The notes beneath the pieces are model-generated. The model did no database searches and had not been told where the DNA came from. It saw only the letters and a list, made by a program, of their open reading frames with translations. Both the position numbers and the translations under genes were made by a program. DNA of 64,000 nucleotides, taken from assembly GCA_000320605.2 (NCBI GenBank), contig KB445799.1, forward strand, positions 62,001 to 126,000. Direction: 5' to 3'. Numbering within the stretch: the first letter of the stretch is position 1; each line of letters opens with the position of its first letter. This document shows positions 49,687 through 61,336 of this stretch, one piece after another. The stretch comes from Gelatoporia subvermispora B. Taxonomy: Eukaryota; Basidiomycota; Agaricomycetes; Polyporales; Gelatoporiaceae.

Positions 49687-50656
49687 TTAGTTGCGAGGCT
49701 TACTCGCGAAAGCGGGGTCTCACTCATGGACTTGATCCGCGCTCATCGTTGGAACGAGTAATAATGCAAACCATGGAAAAACCTCTGCAACATACTGTAG
49801 TCCACTTCGTTCCCCACATAGTGCACAGCAACGGTTGCGTTATCATACAAGTCGCGCTACACAGCTGATAACCTCCATGTCCATGAACTTGCTGCCAATC
49901 GCTCGTGACATCTGAAATTCCCTGGGTGAGTGACACTCTCCGGTCGGTGGGCTCAGGACCCCCAGGCGCGTCTTCCTCTTCGCCTGACAATAGCCTCTGC
50001 AATCGGCGTAGGTATATGCAAAGATTGGATAGAATGCCTGACCAATGGACGTGAGTGCGACTCCTTCGAGCTCGTCTGCGAACTGTTGGATCGAAGGAAA
50101 TGCTTTGTAACTATTTTGTCTCCCAAGTTACTGAATAATCGGAGGATAGTGAGCATTTGAATTAAGAAAGTGCACCTGCTGGCCAATATACGTACAGTCA
50201 GCTGCTTCGTTCATCGTCAATCAATGTTTGTAAGTGGATGCAGCAAGATGGAACTCGACCAGTGTATGGCTAAGCACTGCGCTCCGGATAGAGGGAGGCC
50301 CTGCGCCTACCCATGTCTACGTGTTCGCAGCACTGCCTCGACGAGACATACCGCTTTTGCGGGGGCTATGTAGAATCAGCAAGAACAGTGCTGAGATTCG
50401 TTTCTAGCAACTGCTCCTCTTCGAATTCTAGGTAGTTATATATCATGAGAATAATGTAGTGGCTGAAATATCCGAATCGCACGCAGCTGCGAGACGGACG
50501 CGTGACGTCATGGACTACGCCCTCCAAGCCGGCTAACCCAAGTTGGATCCTCGCACAATACAAGAATCAAATGGATGCCTGGCTTGTTATCCCCTTTCCA
50601 CCCTCCTCCCAGTAACATAACCTGAAGGGTTCAAGGAAATTTTCCTTGACTCCGAC
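49687..50656. other. Intergenic, promoter of first NTF2_SigF gene
   Basis: 970 nt without a recognised gene. The TGACGTCA palindrome at 50503-50510 is the notable site. Confidence 0.45.
50503..50510. promoter_or_regulatory. CRE-type palindrome TGACGTCA
   Basis: A perfect ATF/CREB palindrome inside CGCGTGACGTCAT, 147 nt before the ATG of the NTF2_SigF-like gene. The same 13 bases recur upstream of the paralogue at 56655. Confidence 0.5.
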
Positions 50657-51689
50657 ATGGAAAACCCGGCGAAAGATATCAGTACTGTCATCCAGCATCT
50701 CACTTCCAACACAAGCCCCTCTCTACAGACCGCGACTGTCAAGCGATACTTCACGCCCGACGCCTCATTCCGCCACGCACTCTGCGCAGTTCCGCGCAGC
50801 GCTAGGTCGCGCGATCTCATCCTCGGCGTGTACAAGTGGTACCGTTTCCTATCACCGCACACTCGGGTCGACGTTCAAGACATCGTCTATAATGACACAC
50901 ACGACCCGCCGGAGCTATTCGTGCGCGTCCTGCAAGTGTTCCACCCGCGTTGGAGTCTGCTACCTCCGGGACACATACCGTACGTCCGCCGCAGCTCGCT
51001 TGCGATGCGGGTGCTGACGTCGGCACCACTTTTATCAGCGTCCTGGTCCAACTCACGCTCAAGCCGGAGCAGTCAGATGGGGGTCAGACAAAGTACCTCA
51101 TCTCGTCCCAGGAGGACTTCTTCCACCCTGTAGACCTCATCGCATTCGCATTCCCTCCTGGACAGTGGCTTGCCCACTTCGTTATCCGGCTCCTGAGCAT
51201 CGCATGTATCATCTTCGTCAAGGTCTTGGGAGTTCTCGGTGAGTCTAAGGCTGTCCAAGATATGTTTACATTTATCCTGTGACGAGCCATCTCAACGTGT
51301 TTGGGATAACCGTCATGGTGTTCGCTGGCTGACGATGCGTTTGCCCCTGTACAGGTATCTGGAGCACAGGACCAGGTGAAGGCGGCCGTGGAGTTAAGTT
51401 GCACCCCGAAGGAGAGAAACGCGCCACCAGACCTGACGAACGTTCCAAGAGAGGGTTGCAGGAGTCAAAGCGTGACGATGACGAGAACCATCGAGTAAGC
51501 GGCGACGACGGACATGACGCGGACACGGAGGACGAAGTACATGCAGAAAGTCAGGCATCCACGGGAGCAAAGACCCGTGAGGAGGGGATCAAGCCGTTAT
51601 ATAAGACTGTTGCGTTGGATGCGATCGAGGATAGACCGGTCGTCGAGTCCGTGAAGGGCGTCGTTGAGTTCAGAGAGAAGGCGCACTGA
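50657..51689 (+). CDS. NTF2_SigF-like membrane protein (copy A)
   Basis: The start is MENPAKDISTVIQHLTSN. The N-terminal NTF2-like domain has YFTPDASFRHALC, LGVYKWYRFLSPHTRVDV and PELFVRVLQVFHPRW, matching the fungal SigF-like NTF2 family. After an intron of about 60 nt come LVQLTLKPEQ and YLISSQEDFFHPVDLIAFAF. A hydrophobic segment follows (WLAHFVIRLLSIACIIFVKV), as usual for the family. The last exon (IWSTGPGEGGRG onward) is hydrophilic with acidic and basic runs, ending GVVEFREKAH-stop. Biochemical role unknown. Close paralogue at 56655. Confidence 0.78.
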
Positions 51690-52872
51690 AGATGAGATAC
51701 GCGGGGACAATGCATCATCTAGTACAATTGCAGATATAAATGAGTGGAAAGAGTTCGTTGTACTTGTATCAGCAGTCTTAGACATCCCCTGTCGCAGTCT
51801 CAAGCCTAGGCCTACATGCTAACAGGATCACGTACGGCGTAGACACTCGCACTCTCGACTACTGGAGGTAGTCAACAGTACCTTAGCTTCTAATAGGCTA
51901 AAGAGCAGTTTCGATGCTGGAAGGCTAAACTTCGCGGAAGATCTACCGATAGTTACTAATCGAGTTAATGCGTCGGTATCTGCGGCTTGCGCGGCCTGCG
52001 TGGGCGGGACGAGTTTGCGCATGTTTGGCAAGAGCTTCATCAGAATTACCTTTTTCGAATGGCCGATACAACGTCACTGGCGATCACCTCCAATTCTCCC
52101 CCTTCACATGTTGCACTACGTCGATGGGCCCATGCTCTGTCCTCTTCTCTCCAGACAATCTTCTGAGACTGTGTAAAAAATATGTTCGCTTGTTTGATCC
52201 AATACACTTCCTTGAGATTCAGTGCTCGCGCTGCTTAAGAACCGCAATGTGTTCTGATTTCTGCGTGCGAGTCGTCTCGGATGAGGAGAATGCATGGACA
52301 TATCATTGTGCTGGTAAGCAATTTGTTCTGAGGGATGACCGCTCAGATCACTGTTTTGACCACTGCGCTACGAGTGTAGATCCAGTCTTGAATTCATAAC
52401 GATGCCTTGACTTCAACAAGAGCTGCTCGGCCATGGTTTCCTGTATAGCCAGTTTCATTGGCGCAGTGCTCATTCCATAGAGGGAGAATTTACACGTGTG
52501 CGCAAGAATGCTGGGATGTGAGCTTGTGCTGCTGGTGGTCTCTTGCCGCGGCGACTAAAGCTGAGGTATTTCCGAAGAGCGGGACACAGCAACCCATCGT
52601 CTGGATTAACAGTCAAAGAAAGTCCTGATGTACAGGACTCTTTGTTTGCATTTTTGTGGAAGTATAGTACACGTGGTAAAGCGTACTGTGGCCGCCCATC
52701 CAAGCACCGCAAAGTTTCCCGAGTTGCAAAGCAGTTGAGCGTGGCCCGCCTCGCGATCCAGATAACCGCGGGAGCATCCGAGAGTATCTCGAATCAGAAC
52801 GCTTGACTTGACCACCCTCGACTGTCTCACAGACTAACTGTACAATCCGCAATCTACCTCGCTAACACGACC
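51690..52872. other. Intergenic
   Basis: 1.2 kb. A Cys-rich open frame around 52140-52399 (IQCSRCLRTAMCSDFC) catches the eye but has no start context or family match, so it is not called. Confidence 0.4.
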
Positions 52873-53563
52873 ATGTCTGCCGAAGCTACTCCGCAATCTG
52901 GTGCGTTTCATTAGCAACTTCGTCTATGCTCGGATGATGCAACTTGTGCCAGAATTATCGGCTACTACTGAGAAGTCTCGCTATTTTTTACGGTCCAAGA
53001 AGAGGGTGGCTGAGTCCGAAGACGTGACAGATGCTGTCGTACACAGTCAGAAGAAAGCGAAACTGGATAATAGTGAGTGCTTCAAACTGTTGTACTCTCG
53101 GGTTGGCCTGAGGTTGATCCCGTCGAATTTGTATATAGAAAGTCGCGCGGACTCTAAGCGTCAAATTTCTGGCGAGACACGGAGGCCACGTAGGAAGGCA
53201 GCATCGAAAGGTCGCCCACGCGCACCGCGCAATGGACATGTCATCACTTCAGCTAATGTGCAAGATCCCACTCCTGATGCAGATAGCAAAGGATCGTCTG
53301 CACCACACGATACGCTGCCCATACGTACAACCGTGCCGTGGCTCACCGCGCTGGATTGAAGCGTATCTCTTGAAGCCAAGGCTTCAAGCGACTGCCAATC
53401 TCCCTGCCACGAGAATTCTGGTGAGAAGTCTGCCGCTGGGATGGATGAGACCTTGATCAAGTGCGCATGGACACTCGTTGACATGAAGCGAACGCGTTCC
53501 GCACCACGAAGCTTGCTGAAGCTACATAGCAGCATCCGTGAAACATCCGAGGTTCCCACATGA
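52873..53563 (+). CDS. Short basic nuclear-type protein (copy B)
   Basis: Exons: MSAEATPQS; ELSATTEKSRYFLRSKKRVA to QKKAKLDN; and KSRADSKRQISGETRRPRRK onward. The second exon ends in a nuclear-localisation-type KKAKLD; the third is Arg/Lys-rich (RRPRRKAASKGRPRAPRN). The frame meets TGA at 53357-53359, yet the same frame continues with MDETLIKCAWTLVDMKR, matching MPDEEMVRAAWILLGMRH of the paralogue at 54919, and ends at TGA 53561-53563 where the paralogue also ends. A 51 nt GT-AG intron (donor GTACAA near 53327, acceptor TTGAAG) would remove the internal stop and keep phase. So it is either four exons or a nonsense-broken copy. Function unknown. Confidence 0.55.
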
Positions 53564-54918
53564 TTACCGCACTCCTTCGAGCTCCATCAACGACGATCCC
53601 TCCTTCACGCATGCTCCGAATTCTTCGGATGCCAACTGGCGCGTAGTCTCGACGGCATTAGCCTCGACGCGAAGTCGCGCAGCATACCTGGCGAGACCTC
53701 CCCCAGTCCACAGGCAAATTGGCCTCTTCAGCAGACATATAGAGCACTCTTGATGCAGTCAGTACGCATGGACTCCCCCTCTATCCCGGTGCACCCTAGT
53801 CGCTGTTTCGGCAATGATCTCCACTCTCCGCTACGGTGGCTGTTTATGATATAAGCTTGGCAATCGTATTACGAGTACGTAGCTGCACTCACCAGAGACC
53901 CGTCTTGGTCTCTCGAGCTTGGTGTGCGATTGGATTCTATCACATGTCAGACAATTCCTAGACTATCCCGTCCGTCTGACATATTGCAAACTTGCTCAAA
54001 ATCGGAAACCGCGTCACCCTGGTACCCGGACTGTTTTCTTGACACTTGCAACCTCGGGAAAATGGCACATGTTCTTCATAGGTTTCAGCTAAGACACGAT
54101 ATCGCATTTCATGTCGAAGCCGATTTACTGATGGATCTGTTGAGACTGTAGGAGCAACCTGATGCGAATATCGCAGATTCTGTCGACGACGCAACCGGAG
54201 TTTGAGTAGTGGGTCTCTAGTCCAAAATTACATATGTTATATTGAAATATGCACCAAATTGCTATATGATGATTCGAAGTGCAAATTCGACAGTTCACAC
54301 CCATGTTCAACGACTTCGCCTGTCATGCTCATCGTCACTCCACAGAAGGGCGAGTTTGGTCGTGTTTACCAGCGGCATTATCAAGGTTACCGCATTCGGC
54401 TATGTCCAGCACCGCTTCCTCACTGCGCTCTATCGTCTCGCAGCGGATGCTACCGATCCCACATACCTTGCAAAGGATCTCGTACATCCTCCCTTCTGCT
54501 CATGAGTACCTCTCAAACACGGCGAGCTTATCCCGCCAACGCAGCGAGCCTCATCGGATGCAACCCTACGAAATCCGCTTTGCTCCAATTCTCACGTCCG
54601 CTTTGTCCGGCTCCTGCCAACCTACGGAAGGAGGGCTGAACGCGGTGTGGCCCATCAATCACGAAGCTTAAGTGCAAGCAAAGCGGAAAAGCAAGCGCGG
54701 CGAAGCTTATGGCGACCCTCTTTGTCCAAGCTGTGCGCGCTTCTTGTGGCCACCCGTCTAAGCAGCGTATGCTTCTGCGAGTGGCAAGATGCTTAGATAA
54801 GGCCCATGCACGGCTTAAATGGCCAGGGATGGAGGGAGAAGAGCCTTAAGTCTGACCCCGCTCAGCCACACCCCGATCGTCCTCGAACTAAGCCCACTAT
54901 CCACCGCTGACTGAAACA
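53564..54918. other. Intergenic
   Basis: 1.35 kb between copies B and B'. Only shadow frames (for example 54279-54671) without family signal; the 3' flank of B still resembles that of B' for roughly 100 nt. Confidence 0.4.
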
Positions 54919-55641
54919 ATGTCCTCCGAGTCTACCTCACTAACTGAAACCCTGCATGCTGAGTCTGCTCCACAATCCCGTATGTCTTGCCTTTACTTCG
55001 TCCGTGTTGGGCTTGTCTCACATGCTGCAGCCATTACCGATTCTGAAGCAACGGTGTCCGTCGAGAACGTTCCCCGCTATGGCTTGCGCTCGCGCGTGAA
55101 GAGGACCGCGCCTCCCGACGACGTGACGAATGTCACCGAACCGGCCCAGAAGAAGGCCAAGCTGGACATCGGTACGCGATACAGAGTCTTCCACTCCTCG
55201 CACATCGCTGACTCGCGTTCTACTTCAGAGAGCGAGCCACCCAAGTCCAGCGAGACACAGCGGCCATCGGCCCCTCGCCCTCGCAAGAAGGCGCCCTCTC
55301 GCCCCCGCCCGCGCGCACCGCGCAAGAAAACGGCTGCCAATGCGACGCCAGTGGAGGCGTCTGCAGAACCCGACGTCCAGCAGGCGTCGGTGCCGCCGAC
55401 GGAGCCCGCCGCGCCTACACCCGCGGCAGCACTCTCCGCCCCAGTCGCGGAAAGTATACCCCCGACTGCCTGCCCACCACCTCCACAGGCAAACGAGGAG
55501 GCGATTTCTATGCCGGACGAGGAGATGGTCAGGGCGGCATGGATCTTACTGGGGATGCGGCACGCATCGGAGACGGTCGCAGCGCTGGCGCTGCTCGAGC
55601 TGCGCTACGGCGTGCAGCAGCCCTCGGTGGCCACCACATAG
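54919..55641 (+). CDS. Short basic nuclear-type protein (copy B')
   Basis: Three exons: MSSESTSLTETLHAESAPQS; PITDSEATVSVENVPRYG with LRSRVKR and QKKAKLDI; and ESEPPKSSETQRPSAP onward. The last has an Arg/Lys/Pro tract (RPRKKAPSRPRPRAPRKK), an Ala/Pro-rich linker, and a conserved C-terminal helix (MPDEEMVRAAWILLGMRH, ALALLELRYGVQQ) ending SVATT-stop. The basic tract resembles AT-hook or linker-histone tails, suggesting nucleic-acid binding, but no defined fold is seen. Paralogue of 52873-53563. Confidence 0.65.
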   Translation: MSSESTSLTETLHAESAPQSRMSCLYFVRVGLVSHAAAITDSEATVSVENVPRYGLRSRVKRTAPPDDVTNVTEPAQKKAKLDIGTRYRVFHSSHIADSRSTSESEPPKSSETQRPSAPRPRKKAPSRPRPRAPRKKTAANATPVEASAEPDVQQASVPPTEPAAPTPAAALSAPVAESIPPTACPPPPQANEEAISMPDEEMVRAAWILLGMRHASETVAALALLELRYGVQQPSVATT

Positions 55642-56654
55642 ACGACGCCTCGCTTCGCGCTCCCTCAAATACAAACGCCCGCCTTCCGTGTCAGCTAGTG
55701 GGCTCTAGCGCAAACACCTCGCAGGAGCGCCCACATTCGAACGCGATATACCGAATGGCCGCAGCCTCGCTAGTTCGCAACATGCTCCAGAGCACCGCGC
55801 CGCCCTGCGCCATTCACTACCTAGTACACAGGACGATCTTCCCGCTGAGCAGCGTCACCCTTTCCGACGATTCCGACAATCGGGCCACTGGCCAGATTTA
55901 GTCGAACATCCGCCCTCATCCTGCAGAATCACTACTAGCACATTTCCCAGCGATTTTCAATAATTAGGGCAGGAGTAATAACGACAGTTATTGAGGCCGA
56001 TCTCGGTCTCCCACTGCTTGCTCCTCGGAAATGTTCCCGTCGGATCAGTCAGACCTCATCGTTAGAGTGTTGCAGTCCTTATAGCAACATCGAGCTATGA
56101 AATTCGATCAGCCTCTCCGAATTATCATGCAGTGAGCTGCCTAAGAACCGCTCACGACTCAGCACCCTGAGCGTAATTCGACGTTCCTAATCGATAATAT
56201 TGTTGAACGTCAGGCGCTCGAGCGCCCGAGCTCTTAGTATCGCCAGGCTTGCAATATGCACTGTCGGCAGCGCTAGTACCTATTATATTCTTCTTGCTGT
56301 ACGTAAGTAGCCTCATATTTCTATCCCGCAGAACGGTATGCCATCGCAGCTGCTTGGGGCAGCAACGAAACGTTCAAGATATCGCGAACAAGACGCGCGG
56401 TATTCGGAGGTGACGGCGCGTGACGTCATAGCGTAGCGGAGAATCACAGGCACTGTACGGTGCGGCTGCATTGAGCACGCCCCCTTGCGCCCGACTGCGC
56501 CAACCCCGCCTCGCACCGTCCCCTAGCTTTCATTCTGTTATAACAACTTGCATTCAAACCGCCAGCAAGTACTCTTCCTGTCTACAACGACCTGAAACTT
56601 TCGACTTACTTTCGACAAAGTCATCCCTCCATCGCCGTTGCCCTGTCGCCCACG
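55642..56654. other. Intergenic, promoter of second NTF2_SigF gene
   Basis: 1.0 kb, no gene. It holds a GGCGCTCGAGCGCC inverted repeat near 56213 and the TGACGTCA palindrome at 56421. Confidence 0.45.
56421..56428. promoter_or_regulatory. CRE-type palindrome TGACGTCA
   Basis: Second copy of the CGCGTGACGTCAT block, 227 nt before the ATG of the paralogous NTF2_SigF-like gene. Confidence 0.5.
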
Positions 56655-57552
56655 ATGGAAGACCCCGCGCGCGAGATTAGAACAGTCATCGAGCTGCTCA
56701 CGGCCGCGGTGAACCCGTCCATCCAGTCCGCCGCACTCCTGCGCTACTTCGCGCCAGACGCCTCTTTCCGACACCCGCTCGCGTACGTACCCTCCGCGCC
56801 CAACTCGCGCGCGGGCATCCTTGCGATCTACCGCTGGTACCGTATCATGTCGCCGCACATCAAGATGGACGTGACCGACGTCGTGTACGACGGCGCGCAT
56901 GACCCGCCAAGGCTGTTTGTCAAGGCCGAGCAGGTGTTCCATATCCGGTGGAACCCGTTCAAGCCCGCGAAGGTCCCGTGCGTGCCTCCTATGCCTCAGT
57001 CGGGGAGTTGTATTGAGGGTTGGTGATGCTTGGTGGGTGGTGACAGACTAACGACACACATTGTCTTGCGTCCTGTCCCCGCGACGAACGGCGGGCCGAC
57101 GCTGTACCAGATCGTGGCGCAGGAGGACTACTACCACCCGGACGACCTCGTCGCGTTTGTCCTCCCCCCCGCGCGCCCGCTCGTTAACGTAGCCCTCCAG
57201 GCCAGCTCGCTCGCGTGCGCGTTCCTCGCCAAGGTCTTCGAGACGCTCGGTGCGTGACGCTCCTTACCCTTCACTCTAAATGCTGCATGCATCGCGCATA
57301 TATGCGCCTCAAACTGGACATATGCGCCCTTGATATGTAATTCTGAGAACACGAACACTGACTCATACCCGTTTGAGCAGGATATTGGCGCACACAACCC
57401 GGAGAAGGCGGCGAGGGCGTCGAGCTGCAGCCCATTGGCGAACAACGGGTAACAGAACCGGTCGAGAAACCGAAGGTCAACGGGAGCGGCGATGGGCACA
57501 GCGGCGAGAGCAGCAGTGACGATGGGGCGGAAAGCGACAAGAAGCGAGACTA
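56655..57552 (+). CDS. NTF2_SigF-like membrane protein (copy A')
   Basis: The start is MEDPAREIRTVIELLTAA, the standard start of this fungal family. The NTF2-like domain shows YFAPDASFRHPLAYV, LAIYRWYRIMSPHIKMDV and RLFVKAEQVFHIRWNP. After an intron of about 65 nt come RLTTHIVLRPVP and YQIVAQEDYYHPDDLVAFVL, then a moderately hydrophobic helix (LVNVALQASSLACAFLAKVF). After a second intron the tail reads YWRTQPGEGGEGVELQP and ends ESDKKRD-stop at 57550-57552. Shorter acidic tail than copy A. Function unknown; membrane or lipid association is likely from relatives. Confidence 0.8.
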
Positions 57553-58029
57553 GCGGAATGGTACACGTGGGGTAAGAGCTCTCTCGGACTTATGACCGGG
57601 ACAGAAGGCCTGGGGTGGTGCGGGCTGTTTGACTGAAGAAGTGGATTTCGATATTTCAAGAGAAGGATTTGGTTGCTTAGGTGTATCGGGAGGTGATATG
57701 CGACCCATAGCTTACATAGATTTTGGACAGCTGGTATAAGAATATTGGTTTACTGGCCGTGGATATGTATATATGATGTGTGACGAGCAATTTCCCAACT
57801 CTCGCAATTATGGCCGCGTGCTGGACCACCTACAACATCTGATGCTCATTCTCCTCCAGAGCACGTTCGTCGCCTTGATGCAGCAGTGGCGCGACCAAAG
57901 TGCTGTTAGATCAGCTGATGACTGAAGGGACTGTGGTGTCTACAACGAATTGACGACCTGGAACTGCAAGGCAGTGACTTGGGAGAGGTGTCGTAGAACT
58001 CGGTCCGCCTGAACGGGGCACCGTGCTGG
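57553..58029. other. Intergenic 3' flank
   Basis: No gene seen; it leads into the diverged repeat that begins near 58030. Confidence 0.35.
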
Positions 58030-58474
58030 GACTTCAGGGCGACTTGGAAGATCAACATTCTCGTGCCAGGGTGATGCCGCTGCACACGCGGGGCTGATCA
58101 TATGGCAGTAACTGCCCCGCTCGACGTCGATGCCAAACCTCCGGGAGAGCCGGAAGCAGGATGACGGAAGGCCGCGTGTCTACTTCATTGGATCGTTGTC
58201 GCGCTTATGAGGGGAGACGAGGGGCGCGCCCGGTCAATGGTGTTTGACAGGCCCTGCACGGCAGCCTTCGCGGGGATTCGGTGCGGCGTGCAGGACTTGC
58301 CAGTCAATACCGCCCGCGGGATCCTGAGCGCAGCCTGATCGTCCCCATTCACCTTTATCACGGCCCTGATTAAGGAGCATCGAAAGGGGGGGACGCGAGA
58401 AATAGAAGTCGACGTGCGTGGCGGGGTGCCCACGACCTCGAGCACTACATGGTCGACACTGGGCAGAGCATTTA

Positions 58475-58630
58475 TGGCTCGCGCTGGAAGGGTAGGGTCA
58501 GAGCGCGGGAGAGGAAGGTGTGGGAAGGGCGCGTACTGACGTGTGGAAGAATCGGCGATTGGTGCGTTGAGGAGATTCGAAGAGCATGGGGCGGTCGCAA
58601 GGGTTGTCGAAGGCCGTTTGGCGAGTGCAT
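58475..58630 (-). pseudogene. Short minus-strand ORF in repeat copy 1
   Basis: Starts MHSPNGLRQPLRPPHALRIS at 58630 and stops after QREP, about 52 codons. The paralogous ORF at 60475-60822 begins MNLPNLLRFSLRPPHAIRIC and stays open for 115 codons. Conservation at protein level and a CCTATAAAAC TATA-like sequence at about 58690-58699 suggest a former or short gene. The Arg/Ser-rich start could be a mitochondrial presequence. Confidence 0.3.
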
Positions 58631-59530
58631 GAGCGTGCCGGATGTTGAGGGAGTGTTTGTATGCTGGTTGAGGAGAATGGGAGCAGGGTTTTATAGGGTT
58701 GCGGGCGCTGCAAAACGGTAAGCTGGACTTCGTGGCGTTACAATCCGTTCTGGCTAGAGTACGCCACGAAGGGTGGCGGATGCGCGCCCGATGTGGAAAG
58801 GTAAAACAACGATGTGAGTTTTGACGAACCTCGAGTTGATCGGAGGACGGAGAAGTGCAGGGATGGTTTCACCTGCGTCAGGTACGACGGTCCGAAATGT
58901 TGTTCTTGGTGAGATCCCGCCGCCAGATTGTGCAAGAAAGGAGGTGGCGAGTGAATATATGCTCGTGACTAGCGAAGCGACCGAGCCTTTCGATGGCCCT
59001 GTCTTACTGAATGAAGAAACAAACAGGGAAAAGGCGGAGCGTACACTCAGGGATCTTGCTCAAGCTACCAGGCGCCATATCATCCGCATAAACTTGCAGG
59101 GCGAACCGAGAGATTCCTTCTATCCAGAGAATCCAGCGCGACAGCAAATTATGGTTGGCTGGTGGGCGTGCTCAAGGAAGATCGAGACCTAGAGAGTTAA
59201 AACACGAAACGAGACCATCCATAGCGGGTACAACTTTGTTCATGAACCGGCAGAAATCGAAAACTACCAGATGTAGGCGGCTGCAGGAGGCTGCAGGGCT
59301 CAGTCATCCCGTCGGATGACAAGGCTGGTTTTTTTTCCAGCACGCGCAAGATGTGTCGGGGGTGTCAGAAAGATCCCACAGGAGCAATACATCAAGCGTA
59401 CAGCAGAATAGTGTGCAATCAAGTTATGCTAGATGGTCTTGCTGTCGCTCAGGTAGTGGCAGCTGTCATCGCCGATTCGACGCCGAACGCAGGCTCGAGT
59501 CTGCGCTGCGCACGCGTCTGACGTGACCCG

Positions 59531-59579
59531 TTATTTTGTTGTATCACGTGTGTGTGACAAACGCGTCAACACGTGTCGG
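59531..59579. promoter_or_regulatory. Conserved CACGTG-N10-ACGCGT block, copy 1
   Basis: CACGTG at 59545-59550 and ACGCGT at 59561-59566, followed by a second CACGTG at 59570-59575. The 49 nt block is about 80 percent identical by eye to 61337-61385, higher than surrounding repeat sequence. Confidence 0.4.
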
Positions 59580-60474
59580 CGGCGCCGAAATCAGTGTTCT
59601 CCCACTGGTACTGTCGTTCATAGCTTATTCTGGGACTAGAGTCACCACACTAAGACCATGCACTCAACCGAACACATCACCCGATCTTGGACTTTGTACC
59701 ACCGACTTAACATGAGCCCAAGATAAGAACGGGCCCATATGGTATAGAAGACTACGAGTAAGTAGAACAAGAAATGCGACGACGCATAACATATGTTCAA
59801 GCCTGCATAGAAGATGTGCAATTACTGGTCTCGTTCACGATTCCCTGTATCCCCTCACTCTCTCTATGTGCATTGGCGCCCCGGTCCATCCCTGTAGTCG
59901 ATACTTCGTACAATAGCAAGGCGCAGTGTGAATTGGGTGATAAGCCAGCAGCGGTGGCTCGTCGCTCAAGTTCCCCATCTCCTCGTTCCATAGCAGTGCA
60001 GAGGTCCGGTGCCGCAACGCGAAGTGTGACCACGCGTGGCTAGATTTGCTCGCACCAGTCACCTCGTGCTTGCGTAGAGCCCTCAATAAGGCGGCGGGAA
60101 ACACTGCCTGAGGGCTGCGAGACGGGGCTCGAGAGTCGCCACAGAACTTGGTCCGTCGGGTGGGGCACCTGGCTGGGAGTCTGGCAGCCGTGATTTGGAG
60201 GATCACCACTCTGGTGGCAGGTTGGTGATGCTGAATCCCTCCGGCGCAAGCAGCAATGCGTCTTGCAGCACGGCAGCGCATCCCGTCTACTACGCCGAGC
60301 CTCAGGAGCGCGTCCTGCCCATCTGTGTTCCCTGACATAGGACAAGGGAAAGCCCAGTTGATCGCGTGCGACGAGCTGTGCGCTCGTCGCGGGGACTCGG
60401 TACACCGTGTAGGATGTGTCAATCCCAATCAGTGAGCTGGAGCTGATGGTGCACACGCGAATATCCGGCGGGTT

Positions 60475-60822
60475 TCACGCACGGTGCCACTCGTCGGCCT
60501 CGGTGAGAGTGAGGCAGGCGCGCAGGGTTCGCAAACGGATATCGTGGAGTGCATTTTGCAGTTGTGTCCGCGTCCTGCCAGGCCAATCTCCGGAGTATGG
60601 GCCCTGCAACGTCTGGATCGCGGTGTCATGAGCCCGTGTAAAGCGAGCATTCACGTGTGAGTATGAATAGCTCGGGCTGAGAAGAGTAAAGTAAGAGCAC
60701 GGGAGGTGAGATATGGGGAGGGTGCGCGTCGAGAGATGCGGGGCCGGCGGTTGGTGCGTTGAGCAGATTCGAATAGCATGGGGCGGTCGCAAGGAGAAGC
60801 GCAGGAGATTTGGCAAGTTCAT
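60475..60822 (-). CDS. Possible small mitochondrial-type protein of unknown function
   Basis: 115 codons starting MNLPNLLRFSLRPPHAIRIC. The first 35 residues carry Arg and Ser but no acidic residue, as in mitochondrial presequences. The rest (TLQGPYSGDWPGRTRTQLQ, LRTLRACLTLTEADEWHRA) looks protein-like but matches nothing I know. The final GTGCGT could be a splice donor, so the gene may continue downstream on minus toward 60040. Its N-terminus is conserved in repeat copy 1. Confidence 0.35.
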   Translation of the reverse strand: MNLPNLLRFSLRPPHAIRICSTHQPPAPHLSTRTLPISHLPCSYFTLLSPSYSYSHVNARFTRAHDTAIQTLQGPYSGDWPGRTRTQLQNALHDIRLRTLRACLTLTEADEWHRA

Positions 60823-61336
60823 GAGAGCACATGAGGCTGAAGAGAAGCTTTGCGTGCTGGTGGGGCGAATTCGAGCGGGTTTTATGCATCGTGAGCGCTA
60901 GTAAGACGAAAGAGACATAGGAAATTCTCGTAGCGTTACTACTCGCCTCGATGAGAGTACGCCATAAATTGTGGCGACTAGATACCGGATGTGGATTGAA
61001 GGGTGAAACATCGTTGCGATGTTTGACGACCTTCGGGTTGATCGGAAGACGGAGACGTGAACGATTGGTGGTTGAAATCATAACAGGTACAGTCCGGAAA
61101 GCTGTCTTATGATGATCAAGCCGCCATATTGTGCAAAAAAGGGGTGGAGAGTGGATATGCCACTAGTGAGGCGGCGGAGCGGTTCGGCAGCCGATCGTCC
61201 CCAATAGATGCAACTCGTTCGTGAACAGGTAGGCATCAATTGATCCCCAGATATCGATGATTCGATGGCTGTGTTGTTCAGTCATCCCACCGGGCCATTA
61301 CTCAGGCAGCGGCGCAGCGCGTCGTGGGTTGTCGCG

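Larger units (their letters stand above)
58030..59600. repeat. Diverged tandem segment, copy 1
   Basis: Many blocks match 60170-61400 in the same order and orientation: the TTGGAGGAT/TTGGAAGAT region, CTTCGCGGGGATTCGGTG, TGGGGCGGTCGCAAGG, GAGTACGCCA, TTGATCGGA, ATTGTGCAA and the CACGTG-ACGCGT block. Overall similarity is moderate, so the duplication is old or fast evolving. No transposase or LTR signals seen. Confidence 0.6.

Noticed and set aside
51968..52399. Cys-rich open frame resembling a zinc-binding segment
   Set aside because: Cys spacing fits no zinc-finger family I know and the frame has no convincing start or splice context.
52140..54700. Possible transposon between B and B' paralogues
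   Set aside because: No transposase or reverse-transcriptase motifs, terminal repeats or target-site duplications were visible.
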